From: Io17-Chloro-G2 sp963663135
GTDB taxonomy: Bacteria; Chloroflexota; Dehalococcoidia; Lucifugimonadales; UBA3495
Assembly: GCA_963663135.2 (NCBI GenBank)
Contig: CAXXRM010000002.1
Span: forward strand, 496,001-560,000
Direction of reading: 5' to 3'
Length of the DNA stretch: 64,000 bases
In this document: positions 35,867 to 44,819 of the stretch, one piece after another
How positions within the stretch are numbered: the first letter of the stretch is position 1
Layout of the letters: every line of letters starts with the position of its first letter
The notes under the pieces: generated by a model
The model's input: the letters and a program-made list of their open reading frames with translations, nothing else
What the model was told of the DNA's origin: nothing
The model's database searches: none
Made by a program: the position numbers and the translations under genes

Positions 35867-36910
35867 TCACGTGTCTGAGTCAAGCGTTTTGAACCAATCC
35901 CTGAGCCTTATGTAGAGTGGGTCTCCTCTGCCTCTTATGAATCCCAAGTAAGATATTTTCCCGCCAATGACATCGGGCAAGTTCGGACCAGGTATGAACG
36001 GAGCTCTTAGCTCCCGTCGAAAGTACTTTTTCTCGAAAGTCTCCTGCGCTGCTTTCAATCCGTATTTTTCCCAAGCGTGTAGCATTCCACGGAGGTCTCG
36101 AACGTATCCCCTAGGCAAGTCGACCTTCGTGTTTACTACAACACCTGTCACGGTCTGCCGGCGACTACGACCTTGAAGTCTGGTTTTCAAATTGTTAATT
36201 TGGAAACCATTTCGGTTGATTACGGCGACTAATTCGTCACCCGGAATCGTCGCTCCGCCATGCACTTCAAATTCCGCGACTCCGATACCCTTTGGGAACA
36301 CTGGCCAATTCGACGAAAAAGTGATGTCATCTGCGTAGCGCGAGTAGACAGAATGGTACTTCTTCGCTAACGAAGTCAGTTCATAATCCATTCTTCTGCA
36401 AATCATGTTTGACAGGACTGGCGATGTCGGCGCCCCTTGAGGAAGTTGATTGTTATGACAGCAAATTTGTGCCAAAGCAGTCGCGACTGACTCGGGAACA
36501 CTGTAGGGCTTGCTGATTAACATACCGCGGACTCTGCCAAAATTGATTGATGGAAAAAAATCTTCCAGATCAACATTAAAGACCCATCGATTCCCTACAT
36601 GTCGTTGGGCGTTCATCTTTATGTTGCGTTCTTTTATGAACCCGTTTGCGGCCCGGCGGGGTTGGTAAACTGCTTGAAGAACATCATTTATTTTCGTTTG
36701 AAGCAATTTGAGCCCGGGGCTCGGCGCGAGAATGCTACGTTCTCCTCCACTCTTTTTTGAAATTGTGAACTCTCGATAGCGTCTATCCGGATTAGACCTG
36801 ACGGAGTGCCAGCGCAGTCGGTCTTCCGAAACGTCGAGCAACTCTGCGAAGTCTTTCAGCGAGTTCAGTGCCAAAAAATTCTGGCGTATCTTAGTTATCT
36901 CGCTGTCCAT
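35867..36910 (-). CDS. retron reverse transcriptase
   Basis: This 347-residue RT would copy part of its own ncRNA into multicopy single-stranded DNA. It has the retron-specific NAxxH motif (NAQRH, 100-104) just before VFNVDLEDFFPSI (111-122, first catalytic Asp). QGAPTSPVLSN starts at 158, YADD is at 192-195, and VTG, the second retron hallmark, is at 254-256. The gene is complete, with ATG 36910. A candidate msr-msd RNA ends 28 bases upstream, and an FRG-domain gene starts 25 bases downstream. GC content falls well below that of the neighbours, as expected for a transferred defence locus. Confidence 0.93.
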   Translation of the reverse strand: MDSEITKIRQNFLALNSLKDFAELLDVSEDRLRWHSVRSNPDRRYREFTISKKSGGERSILAPSPGLKLLQTKINDVLQAVYQPRRAANGFIKERNIKMNAQRHVGNRWVFNVDLEDFFPSINFGRVRGMLISKPYSVPESVATALAQICCHNNQLPQGAPTSPVLSNMICRRMDYELTSLAKKYHSVYSRYADDITFSSNWPVFPKGIGVAEFEVHGGATIPGDELVAVINRNGFQINNLKTRLQGRSRRQTVTGVVVNTKVDLPRGYVRDLRGMLHAWEKYGLKAAQETFEKKYFRRELRAPFIPGPNLPDVIGGKISYLGFIRGRGDPLYIRLRDWFKTLDSDT

Positions 36911-36937
36911 GGCCCACCGTATATCAAAAACGCTACT

Positions 36938-37081
36938 GACGCTTACGGGCTATTCTACTTATCGCGCGATGAATTACTGCTAACAGTTACTGGATTCTGT
37001 GCGGGCGCGCGCAACCTAAGCACACTTTGGTATCCGCTGCCGCGTATCGACGGCAAATTTCAATTGATGCCCGCAAGCGTC
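36938..37081 (-). ncRNA. retron msr-msd non-coding RNA
   Basis: On the minus strand the 13 bases 37081-37069 (GACGCTTGCGGGC) pair with 36950-36938 (GCCCGTAAGCGTC) over their full length with one G-U pair, forming the a1/a2 stem that closes retron RNAs. The enclosed 118 bases hold a TGCCG/CGGCA hairpin on the msr side (37053-37036) and a CGCGCG/CGCGCG stem that could fold the msd. TATAAT at 37088-37093 puts the start at the first a1 base. The branch guanosine context (usually UAGC) is not obvious beside a1. Position and pairing are strong; the exact msd ends are unknown. Confidence 0.8.
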
Positions 37082-37087
37082 GACTGC

Positions 37088-37093
37088 ATTATA
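37088..37093 (-). promoter_or_regulatory. -10 box of the retron transcript
   Basis: A perfect TATAAT on the minus strand lies seven bases before the 5' end of the a1 arm, matching initiation at 37081. The -35 region 17 bases upstream (TCCCGA) is weak. One transcript would carry ncRNA, RT and FRG gene. Confidence 0.6.
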
Positions 37094-37737
37094 AAGTAAC
37101 TTTTCGATATTCGGGAATATATCTATACCTGTCGGGTCCATCCAAAATCGGCGGTGAGCACATACAAGAATTGGAACAAGACGACGAGAAGGTTGCGTTA
37201 GAAGCCGGTAGCCGGGACCTTTGGCGAAGACATTAACTATCTCTACTCTACCCCGCATCCTACGAGGTAGCAAAACTCAGTAGTTACTGACTCCCGCTAC
37301 GCCGGCCTCGAACTCGACTCTCACTTCGGAGTCGGAATTTGGGGTTTCCTCCGGCCACTCGATTTCCTCCGCGGCTCCACCGTGTGGTCGGCCCGGTCCG
37401 CAGGCTGGTGGCGGGGAGGAAACGTGCCGAGGCAGATTGTGTACATCTATGAGTCGCTCGTTGGGCAATCGAATCTTGATTGGAATCAATAAAAGGGGAC
37501 TGCCCGGCTGAGTGCGGGAAGTAGCGTGGGTGAGAGGGGATGGCGCGTCGGTTCCAGGTTGCTTTTCTTCCTAGCAAGCCACCCAGGTCCAGCACAGCGA
37601 GCGACGCAACCTGCTGGACATCACCGCTCGGCCCTGAAACCCAAGGTCCGCTTGCCCCAACCGCGGCCGCGTTTTATTTGACATGCCGACTTCCCCAAGG
37701 CATGATATTTGCTGCTATTGCGTTTGGAGGATTTAGA
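37094..37737. other. region between the retron and the alcohol dehydrogenase gene, no confident gene
   Basis: It holds short frames on both strands. A minus-strand frame at 37277-37489 ends with an acidic stretch (SEVRVEFEAG) and could be a gene fragment, but I do not recognise it. Its GC content rises from retron-like to chromosome-like across the region, so the island edge probably lies here. A GGAGG at 37726-37730 belongs to the next gene. Confidence 0.4.
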
Positions 37738-38829
37738 TTGAAAGCTGCTGTGCTATATCAAGCTGGGCAACCGATGGTCGTTGAAGAGGTGGAACTTGAC
37801 GAACCCAAAGCCCAGGAAGTGCTCGTAAAAATCGGCGCTGCCGGTATCTGCCGCAGCGACCGCCACTTTATGCATGGCGACGCTCCCATCGCTATGCCGG
37901 TAGTTTTGGGGCACGAGGGCGCCGGGACCGTGGAACGGGTCGGCCCGGGCGTGACCTCTGTGCGACCGGGAGACCAGGTGATCCTATCCTTCGTACCCGC
38001 GTGTGGACGCTGTAAGTCATGCCTGGAAGGCCACTCCAACGTGTGCGACAACCACATGGCCACCGGCCCCTTCATGTACGATGGCACTTGCCGGCTGCAC
38101 AAGGGCGACCAGGACATTCACCACATGGGAAAGGTTGCTTGCTTCGCCGAATACTCGGTCGTTCCTGAGATGGGATGCATTCCCGTCGGCGCGCCCATTC
38201 CCATGGACAAAGCCGCCATGATCGGATGTTGTGTTCCGACAGGGGTGGGCGCGGCGGTTTACAGCGCCAAAATCCAGCCCGGAAGCACCGTCGCCGTAGT
38301 TGGCTGCGGCGGTGTTGGCCTCAACGTAATTATGGGGGCCAAGCTGCTTAACGCCTCGAAGATCATTGCCGTGGACATCCTGGAAAGCCAGTTGGAATTT
38401 GCAATGAAGTTTGGCGCTACCCACTCGGTCAACGCTTCCGACCGGGACCCGGTGGCCCAGGTCAAAGAGTTGACCGGAGGCCGCGGGGCAGATTACACCT
38501 TCGAAGTTTTTGGCTCCGCCGACACCATCAAAGCTGCCTACGACATGTGCGCCAAAAGCGGCACCGTAACCGTTGTGGGCATTGCCCCGGTGGGCGCTGA
38601 AGCCTCTATCAACGCCGTGGATATAGTGCGAAACGAAAAGACCATGAGGGGCACATATTACGGGTCGGCCCGCTCTCAGGTCGACTTCCCAACCCTGGTT
38701 GACCTCTACGTGTCGGGTAAACTCAACCTCGACGACCTGGTGATCCGCCACTATTCCCTGGACCAGATCAACGAGGCCTACGCGGACATGGACAAAGGCG
38801 AGGTCGGACGCGGGGCGATAGTTTTCTAG
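37738..38829 (+). CDS. zinc-dependent alcohol dehydrogenase (MDR family)
   Basis: This 363-residue NAD-dependent medium-chain dehydrogenase oxidises an alcohol, or perhaps a formaldehyde adduct, to the aldehyde or ester. GICRSDRHFMHG supplies the catalytic-zinc Cys and Asp, and GHEGAGTVERVGPGV the His. CGRCKSCLEGHSNVC is the four-Cys structural zinc lobe, and VAVVGCGGVGLNVIMGAKL is the NAD loop. The open frame starts far upstream, but TTG 37738 follows GGAGG by seven bases and matches the family N-terminus MKAAVLYQAGQP. It resembles class III-type enzymes; the substrate is not determined. Confidence 0.9.
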   Translation: MKAAVLYQAGQPMVVEEVELDEPKAQEVLVKIGAAGICRSDRHFMHGDAPIAMPVVLGHEGAGTVERVGPGVTSVRPGDQVILSFVPACGRCKSCLEGHSNVCDNHMATGPFMYDGTCRLHKGDQDIHHMGKVACFAEYSVVPEMGCIPVGAPIPMDKAAMIGCCVPTGVGAAVYSAKIQPGSTVAVVGCGGVGLNVIMGAKLLNASKIIAVDILESQLEFAMKFGATHSVNASDRDPVAQVKELTGGRGADYTFEVFGSADTIKAAYDMCAKSGTVTVVGIAPVGAEASINAVDIVRNEKTMRGTYYGSARSQVDFPTLVDLYVSGKLNLDDLVIRHYSLDQINEAYADMDKGEVGRGAIVF

Positions 38830-38987
38830 CGGTCCGTGGTCCGGCTGACGCTGAACGCAGCGACCCCCACCGCATTAGATAGTAGCACGAAACCGGGACG
38901 GCTCCGCCGAGTTAACTTGCGGGTCGCCCCGGCTCTCATTTTCGGTCCCAACTAGAACCCAAGGCGTTCCTGCCTCTTATCCTGGAA

Positions 38988-39437
38988 TTGGACGAGAATT
39001 TGGACTGCGAAGTAACCATCAAGCTCGTCGAGAACGAGGAAGAGTTGGCGGGGGCCATCGCGGTGCGGTTCCGGGTCTTCGTATCGGAGCAGTCGATCCC
39101 GCCCGAAGAGGAGTTGGACCAGGCCGACGCCACCTCATCCCACGCCATCGCTCTGGCTGGGGATACAGTGGTGGGCACGGGCCGCCTGATCCGCCAGGAT
39201 CCCAGCACCGGACAAATCGGCCGGATGGCGGTGGACCGGGAATGGCGACGCCAGGGCGTCGGCGGGCAAATCCTCCAGTACCTTGAAGATTTGGCCCGGT
39301 CTCGGGGCATGACGCTCACCGTTCTCCACGCCCAGGAGTACGTGAAGGCGTTCTACGCTACCCGCGGCTACCAACAACATGGCGAGGTCTTCCTGGAGGT
39401 GGACATCCCCCACGTGGAGATGTGGAAGGATTTGTAG
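38988..39437 (+). CDS. GNAT family N-acetyltransferase
   Basis: This 149-residue protein has a GNAT fold: VRFRVFVSEQSIPPEEELDQAD near the N-terminus (as in ElaA-like proteins), GTGRLI, then IGRMAVDREWRRQGVGGQILQYLEDLAR, the acetyl-CoA pyrophosphate loop R/Q-x-x-G-x-G, and VKAFYATRGYQQHGEVFLEVDIPHVEMWK. It would transfer an acetyl group from acetyl-CoA to an amine; the acceptor is unknown. It starts at TTG 38988 with only a weak ribosome binding site, so a nearby alternative start is possible. Confidence 0.87.
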   Translation: MDENLDCEVTIKLVENEEELAGAIAVRFRVFVSEQSIPPEEELDQADATSSHAIALAGDTVVGTGRLIRQDPSTGQIGRMAVDREWRRQGVGGQILQYLEDLARSRGMTLTVLHAQEYVKAFYATRGYQQHGEVFLEVDIPHVEMWKDL

Positions 39438-39482
39438 GGCAGGCTGCAATCAGTTGCATTCTCCTTAATTCCCGCCACCCGC

Positions 39483-39779
39483 TCAGGCCGGTGCCTTCTC
39501 CATAACCCGCACTTCCATCTTGGCTATGTGGCCGGTGGGGATGTCGCCCAGGGCGGTGCGCTCCGGGGAGGCAAAGTATGCCGCCTCTTTGACTGGTATG
39601 TCCTCGGCGTTGTCAAAACTGCGCACCCACAGAAACTCGGTGCGGTCGGCGTTGACCCAGGTTGCCTCCACCGGAATGCCCAGCCTCTGGTGCAACGGCC
39701 GGATGTGCTCTTCAAACAGCTTGAGCCAGGAATCCATCATGCCCCGGTTGATGGTGTAAATTCGCAACTGGGAAACCAT
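39483..39779 (-). CDS. NIPSNAP family protein
   Basis: This 98-residue dimeric alpha-beta barrel protein begins MVSQLRIYTINRGMMDSWLKLFEEHI, the NIPSNAP signature, then LGIPVEATWVNADRTEFLWVRSFDN and a final VRVME strand. ATG 39779 follows an AGGAGG. The family has no general function, and bacterial members are often next to catabolic enzymes, as here beside an enolase-superfamily gene on the same strand 67 bases upstream. Confidence 0.88.
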   Translation of the reverse strand: MVSQLRIYTINRGMMDSWLKLFEEHIRPLHQRLGIPVEATWVNADRTEFLWVRSFDNAEDIPVKEAAYFASPERTALGDIPTGHIAKMEVRVMEKAPA

Positions 39780-39846
39780 TCGAACGCCTCCTGTTTTTGA
39801 ACTGCGATTGCCGGCGGCTCGACGCCTCTCCGGGGACCCTGCGCGG

Positions 39847-40935
39847 CTAACTGACCTGGTACTTCCTGATCGTGTCCTGGCTGAATTCCAGCCCCAGTCC
39901 CGGCTTGGCAGGGACCACCAATTCGCCCTCTTGAATCGCCGGTGTCTCCTCGAACAACCGCAGCGACCAGGGCATGTACTCCACCGTCAGGCCGTTGGGT
40001 ATGGCCGCCATGGTGTGTATCTGGATTTCCGGTATCAGGTGGCTCACCACGGGGAGATTGAAAGCCTCGGCCATGCCCGCAACCTTCATAAACTGGGTGA
40101 TGCCGCCCACCCGCAGCAGGTCCACCATTACAATGTCTACCGACCGGGTTTCCAACATCTGCCGGAAGGGAGTTATCCCGTAGACGTACTCTCCGGCGCA
40201 GACGGGGGTGGTCAAAGCATCGGCCACCCGGGCAAGACCCTGGTAATCGTCGTGAGCAACCACGTCCTCCAGCCAGAACAGGTGGAACTCCTCCACCCGG
40301 CGGCCAACGTCAATCGCCTGGTTCACGTCCCAAAGCTGGTTGATGTCGCACATGAGGTCGATGTCGTCTCCCACCGCCTCGCGCATCACCCGCATGCGTT
40401 CCACCTCTTTCGCCGGGGTGGATTCGGCGCCCATTTGGGTCTTCATTTGCTTGAAGCCCATGTTGACCAACCGCGGCCCGGCTTCCGCCAGGTACTCCAG
40501 GTTCATGGGGCGCATCAACGCGCCGCTGGCGTAGGTCGGGACCCGGTCCCGGTAGCCCCCCAGCAGGGAGGACACGGACCGGTTTAGCGCCTTGCCCTTG
40601 ATGTCCCAAAGGGCCATGTCGATAGCGGAGAGGGCCAGCGTAAACAGACCCTCCGGCCCGGCGCTGCCGGCCAATCGCCGCAGCTTGCCCACAACCGCCG
40701 CGACGTCCATCGGGTCGTCGCCGAGGCAAAGTTCGCACAGGGAGTCCACTGCCGAACGCAGGGCATTGGTCAGCGGACCGCCGAAGAAGGTCAGCCCGAC
40801 GCCGCGGATGCCGTCATCGGTTTCCAACTCCAGGGTCACAAACTCCCTGGTGGCATCCCCCACCGGAACTCCCACCACCAGGGGGTTGTCCGCCGGGGTG
40901 CTCAAGATGCGGGTCGTGTATCTGGCGAGTTTCAT
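39847..40935 (-). CDS. mandelate racemase/muconate lactonizing enzyme-type enolase superfamily protein
   Basis: This 362-residue enzyme would abstract the proton alpha to a carboxylate using a Mg-bound enediolate. The capping domain begins MKLARYTTRILSTP, followed by GPEGLFTLALSAIDMALWDIKGKALNRSV. In the barrel, GFKQMKTQMG supplies the catalytic Lys (K-x-K region), DIDLMCDINQLW the first metal Asp, FWLEDV the Glu and PVCAGEYVYGI the third ligand. VVSHLIPEIQIH gives the late His. The substrate is likely a sugar acid or similar compound but cannot be read from sequence. It begins with ATG 40935. NIPSNAP follows it in the same direction. Confidence 0.88.
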   Translation of the reverse strand: MKLARYTTRILSTPADNPLVVGVPVGDATREFVTLELETDDGIRGVGLTFFGGPLTNALRSAVDSLCELCLGDDPMDVAAVVGKLRRLAGSAGPEGLFTLALSAIDMALWDIKGKALNRSVSSLLGGYRDRVPTYASGALMRPMNLEYLAEAGPRLVNMGFKQMKTQMGAESTPAKEVERMRVMREAVGDDIDLMCDINQLWDVNQAIDVGRRVEEFHLFWLEDVVAHDDYQGLARVADALTTPVCAGEYVYGITPFRQMLETRSVDIVMVDLLRVGGITQFMKVAGMAEAFNLPVVSHLIPEIQIHTMAAIPNGLTVEYMPWSLRLFEETPAIQEGELVVPAKPGLGLEFSQDTIRKYQVS

Positions 40936-41221
40936 CTTGTCCCTCCACTAGGAGTGATTCGGGCCCAAGCTCAAACCTATCGCGGTAGTCCAGAGCGCAT
41001 TCAGTCTCTGGGGAATTCGGGCCATTCTAACACACGGCCAGGCAGCCCCAAGCCGGTCTGGAACCCACCGGACCTGCCGGCGTTTGACCACCGGGCTGCA
41101 GGCCGGTGATATACTCAGCTATGTCCGGTGTTGTGTGTAGGGTGCGGCAAACCCCTGGGCCAACCCCTTGAGGCGGGCCGCGCCCAGCAAATCGCCCACC
41201 ATCTATTTTAGAGGTACTGTC

Positions 41222-42010
41222 ATGAGCGTCGAACCCAGCAGGTCCGAGGAAATCAAGGAATTGGTCCGCGAAAAGTACGGCTCCAGGGCCCGTGGTGTGA
41301 TTGAGTTGCGGCAGGCTCCGGCAGCCTCGACCGACGACTCCGGATGCTGCGGACCGGCTGACCTGGACCGAGCGATGCGGATTTACCAGGAATCCCAGCT
41401 TGAGGAGCTTCCTGTCGAGTCGGTGGCGGCCTCCGCCGGGTGCGGCAACCCCACTGCCCTGGCCGGGCTGCAGCCGGGGGAAAGGGTGCTGGACCTTGGA
41501 TCGGGAGGAGGAATCGACTGCTTCCTGGCCGCCGGCCAGGTGGGAGAACAGGGCCGGGTCTTCGGCCTGGACATGACCGACGACATGCTGTCCCTGGCCC
41601 GGTCCAACCAGGCCAGGCTGGGACTGACCAATGTGGAGTTCCTCAAGGGCGAAATCGAAAACATACCGCTGCCGGAGGACAGCGTGGACGTGGTCATTTC
41701 CAACTGCGTCGTCTGTTTGTCGCCGGACAAGGACGCGGTGTTCCGGGAGAGCTTCCGGGTGCTGACCCCCGGCGGGCGGGTGCACCTTTCGGACATGATG
41801 TCCGAGGACCGGCAGGGGCCGGCCCGCACCGACACCGAGGCCTGGACCTCCTGCATCGCCGGGGCCGAAGACCGGGAGACCTACCTGGGCCGCTTGGCCG
41901 GAGCCGGTTTCGTGGACATCGAAATCACCGAAGAGCGGGAGCGCCTGGACGAAGAGGGCATCCCCACCAACGTGGTAAGCGTAAAAGTGGTGGCCCACAA
42001 GCCGGGGTAG
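41222..42010 (+). CDS. arsM: arsenite methyltransferase
   Basis: This 262-residue SAM enzyme methylates arsenite, probably to volatile or less toxic forms. It shows VLDLGSGGGIDCFLAAGQVGEQGRVFGLDMTDDML (SAM motif I and beyond) and the arsenic-binding cysteines: a CC pair at 42-43, GCGNP near 74 and NCVVCLSPDK near 160. The open frame starts earlier, but ATG 41222 follows GAGG and matches the family. A TTGACC (41084-41089) lies upstream with a TATACT-like -10. An MmeI-like gene starts 18 bases downstream. No other ars gene is nearby. Confidence 0.9.
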   Translation: MSVEPSRSEEIKELVREKYGSRARGVIELRQAPAASTDDSGCCGPADLDRAMRIYQESQLEELPVESVAASAGCGNPTALAGLQPGERVLDLGSGGGIDCFLAAGQVGEQGRVFGLDMTDDMLSLARSNQARLGLTNVEFLKGEIENIPLPEDSVDVVISNCVVCLSPDKDAVFRESFRVLTPGGRVHLSDMMSEDRQGPARTDTEAWTSCIAGAEDRETYLGRLAGAGFVDIEITEERERLDEEGIPTNVVSVKVVAHKPG

Positions 42011-42028
42011 GGAAGCTCCTGTACCGCT

Positions 42029-44803
42029 ATGACCGTCAACATGTTCGACAATCCCAGCCAGAAGCCGACGCCCGAGAAACCCCGGATGCAGCCGGAGCAT
42101 TTTGTCGCCAAGTGGGTCGGCTCCGGCTTTACCGAAAAGCAGGCTTCCCAGGAGATGTTCCTGGACATTTGCGCCGTCGTAGGGCATCCAACGCCGGTGG
42201 ACTACGGCAACCCGCAGACGTTCACCTTCGAGAAATGGGTGCCCGGCGGGTTCGCCGACGCCTACTTCGAAGGGCGTTTTGGCTGGGAGTTCAAGGGCAC
42301 CGACGAGCAGCTACCCGGGGCGTTAAACCAGTTGCTCCGCTACCAGGTGTACCTGAAGACGCCGCCGCTGCTCATCGTGTCGTCCTTCAACACTATAAGA
42401 ATACGCACCAACTTTCCGGGCCTGGAAACGGTCCTGCACGAAATCCCCGTGTCGGCACTCGCCCAAGCTGGAAACCTTCAAAAGCTCCGGGACGTCTTTT
42501 TCGCTCCGGAGCGGTTCCGTCCGGACCGTTCGGTGGAGGATGTCACCAGGGAAACCGCCGCTCTGTTCCGGGACATCGTTACGGAAATGGAGAAACACAA
42601 CGAAGACCCGGAAAAGCTGGCCCGCTACCTCAACCAGATAGTGTTCTGCCTCTACGCCGAGGACTCCGGCCTGCTGCCCAGTGGGGTGTTCACCCAAATC
42701 GTAAGCCAGCACTTCCGCAACCCGGAGACGTTCAACCTGGCCGTGACCGGCCTGTTCAACCAGATGGCCAAGGGCGGCCTGTTCGGGGCCGACGAGATTG
42801 CCTTCTTTAACGGCGACCTGTTTAACACGGTTGATTCGGTGGAATTGAGCGCGCCCGCTTTGTTTCTGCTAGGCCAAGCCTCGCAGAAGAACTGGCAGAA
42901 CATCGAGCCGTCTATCTTCGGCACGCTGTTCGAGCGGGCGCTGGACGCATCCAAACGTTCCCAATTGGGCGCCCACTACACCAGCGCCGACGACATCATG
43001 CTGGTGGTGGAGCCGGTGGTGATGGAGCCCCTGCGCCGCGAGTGGGAGGCGGTACGGCAGGAGGTGGGCAACCTCCTGGTCGAGGACAACGCGGACGCGG
43101 CCCGCGTGCGGCTGGCGGCGTTTCAACAGCGGTTGTTTGAAGTTACCGTCCTGGACCCGGCCTGCGGCAGCGGCAACTTCTTGTACCTGGCCCTTCGCTG
43201 TCTGTTGGACCTCGAAAAGGAGATCATCGACTTCGCCGCCGAGCACGATTGGGACAACCTGACGCCTACGGTCAAGCCCGACCAGATGTTGGGGTTGGAG
43301 ATCAACCACTACGCCGTTCAACTGGCCCGCACCGCCCTGTGGATTGGCTACCTCCAGTGGCACTATTCCAACGGCTTTCCCTACCAGCAAAACCCGATTC
43401 TGACCCCACTGGTCACTATCCAGCAAGCCGATGCCATCCTGGACCTTTCGGATCCGGAAAACCCGCAGGAACCGGAGTGGCCGGAGGCGGAGTTCATCAT
43501 CGGCAACCCGCCATTTCTGGGCCATTTGTCCTTCCGGGAACAACTTGGGAATGCCTACGTAAATGCTGTATACACGCTATACGGTGGTCGTATCCCCAAT
43601 TCCAGCGACCTTTGCTGTTACTGGCTTGAGAAGGCCCGCGCCCAAATCGAAAATGGCAAGACCAGCCGAGCTGGACTCCTGGCAACGCAGGCGATTCGAT
43701 TTCAGTCCAACCGCCCTGTGCTATCCCGCATCAAGGATAGCGGAGACATCTTTACTGCCATTTCTGATCAGGATTGGATACTGGACGGTGCTACCGTACA
43801 TATCTCCATCATATGTTTTGATGACGGAATGGAAATAGCCCGGATTCTAGACGGACAACAAGTTCAGAACATTAACCCCGACTTGACTACCGGCGTCGAT
43901 CTTACTCAAGCCAGACAACTGGCGGAGAACCGGGGCCTGGCGTTTCAAGGTGTCGGCAAGGTAGGAGATTTCGATATCTCAGAGGCTGCGGCAAATGAAA
44001 TGTTAGGAAAGCCCAATCCCCACGGGCGTTCCAATCAAGAAGTTCTCAAGCGATGGGTCAATGGTGTCGATATTGCCCAACGCCCCCGAAGCGTATGGAT
44101 TATTGACTTTGGTGTGGATATGCCAATGGTAGAAGCCGCGCTGTATGAGGCACCTTTTGAGCATGTGGGAAAGAACGTGATGCCCTTGCGGGTAAAGAAC
44201 AAGATGCGTTGGCGGGCCGAAAATTGGTGGCTGCACGGTTACCCCGCGTCCGAGATGCGTCAGGCCCTCTCCACACTAGAGCGATATATTGGGACATCGG
44301 TAACTGCAAAACACCGGCTTTTTGTGTGGCTGACCGGCGATATGCTGCCTTCTAATTCTGTAGTCGCAATCGCCAGCGATGATGATTATATGTTGGGGGT
44401 GCTACACAGCCGTATTCACGTACCTTGGGCCTTGGCGCAGGGTAGCCAACTGCGAGAGGCGCAAAGCGGGTTGCGCTATACCCCCACTACCTGCTTTGAG
44501 ACCTTCCCCTTCCCAGAACCCACCAATGAGCAGCGGGAGACAATAGCTGAGGCGGCGCGCAGGCTGAACGAGCTGCGTGAGGGCTGGCTGAACCCGCCGG
44601 ACATGACGGAAACGGAACTGAAGAAGCGGACCTTGACCAACCTCTACAATACCCGCCCCACCTGGCTGCAACTGGCCCACGAGAAGCTGGACGCCGCCGT
44701 TGCCGGCGCCTACGGCTGGCCGGCGGACCTGGCAGACGCAGAGATACTGGAGCGGCTGCTCGTGCTAAACTTGGCCCGTGCGGGGCAGGGGGCAAGCAAC
44801 TAA
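42029..44803 (+). CDS. MmeI-like type IIL restriction-modification enzyme
   Basis: This single-chain enzyme of 924 residues would both cut and methylate DNA. The N-terminal nuclease region has FEGRFGWEFKGTDEQLPGAL with E-x-K at about 78-80. A helical connector runs to about 300. Methyltransferase motif I is VLDPACGSGNFLYLALR (about 375) and motif IV is FIIGNPPFLGH (about 490). The MmeI-type recognition domain then follows, and the C-terminal domain ends TLTNLYNTRPTWLQLAHEKLDAAVAGAYGWP. Unlike the first R-M locus, the frame is intact. The specificity section (about 43.56-44.5 kb) is AT-richer than its flanks, as when recognition domains are exchanged. Confidence 0.9.
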   Translation: MTVNMFDNPSQKPTPEKPRMQPEHFVAKWVGSGFTEKQASQEMFLDICAVVGHPTPVDYGNPQTFTFEKWVPGGFADAYFEGRFGWEFKGTDEQLPGALNQLLRYQVYLKTPPLLIVSSFNTIRIRTNFPGLETVLHEIPVSALAQAGNLQKLRDVFFAPERFRPDRSVEDVTRETAALFRDIVTEMEKHNEDPEKLARYLNQIVFCLYAEDSGLLPSGVFTQIVSQHFRNPETFNLAVTGLFNQMAKGGLFGADEIAFFNGDLFNTVDSVELSAPALFLLGQASQKNWQNIEPSIFGTLFERALDASKRSQLGAHYTSADDIMLVVEPVVMEPLRREWEAVRQEVGNLLVEDNADAARVRLAAFQQRLFEVTVLDPACGSGNFLYLALRCLLDLEKEIIDFAAEHDWDNLTPTVKPDQMLGLEINHYAVQLARTALWIGYLQWHYSNGFPYQQNPILTPLVTIQQADAILDLSDPENPQEPEWPEAEFIIGNPPFLGHLSFREQLGNAYVNAVYTLYGGRIPNSSDLCCYWLEKARAQIENGKTSRAGLLATQAIRFQSNRPVLSRIKDSGDIFTAISDQDWILDGATVHISIICFDDGMEIARILDGQQVQNINPDLTTGVDLTQARQLAENRGLAFQGVGKVGDFDISEAAANEMLGKPNPHGRSNQEVLKRWVNGVDIAQRPRSVWIIDFGVDMPMVEAALYEAPFEHVGKNVMPLRVKNKMRWRAENWWLHGYPASEMRQALSTLERYIGTSVTAKHRLFVWLTGDMLPSNSVVAIASDDDYMLGVLHSRIHVPWALAQGSQLREAQSGLRYTPTTCFETFPFPEPTNEQRETIAEAARRLNELREGWLNPPDMTETELKKRTLTNLYNTRPTWLQLAHEKLDAAVAGAYGWPADLADAEILERLLVLNLARAGQGASN

Positions 44804-44819
44804 TCGCGGTGTGATTCGT

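Noticed and set aside
37016..37273. Leftward frame of 85 codons upstream of the retron RT
   Set aside because: It overlaps the retron promoter and a1 arm and has no family features; the ncRNA explains the sequence better.
37540..37737. 66-codon extension of the alcohol dehydrogenase
   Set aside because: TTG 37738 has GGAGG seven bases upstream and matches the family N-terminus; the extension does not.
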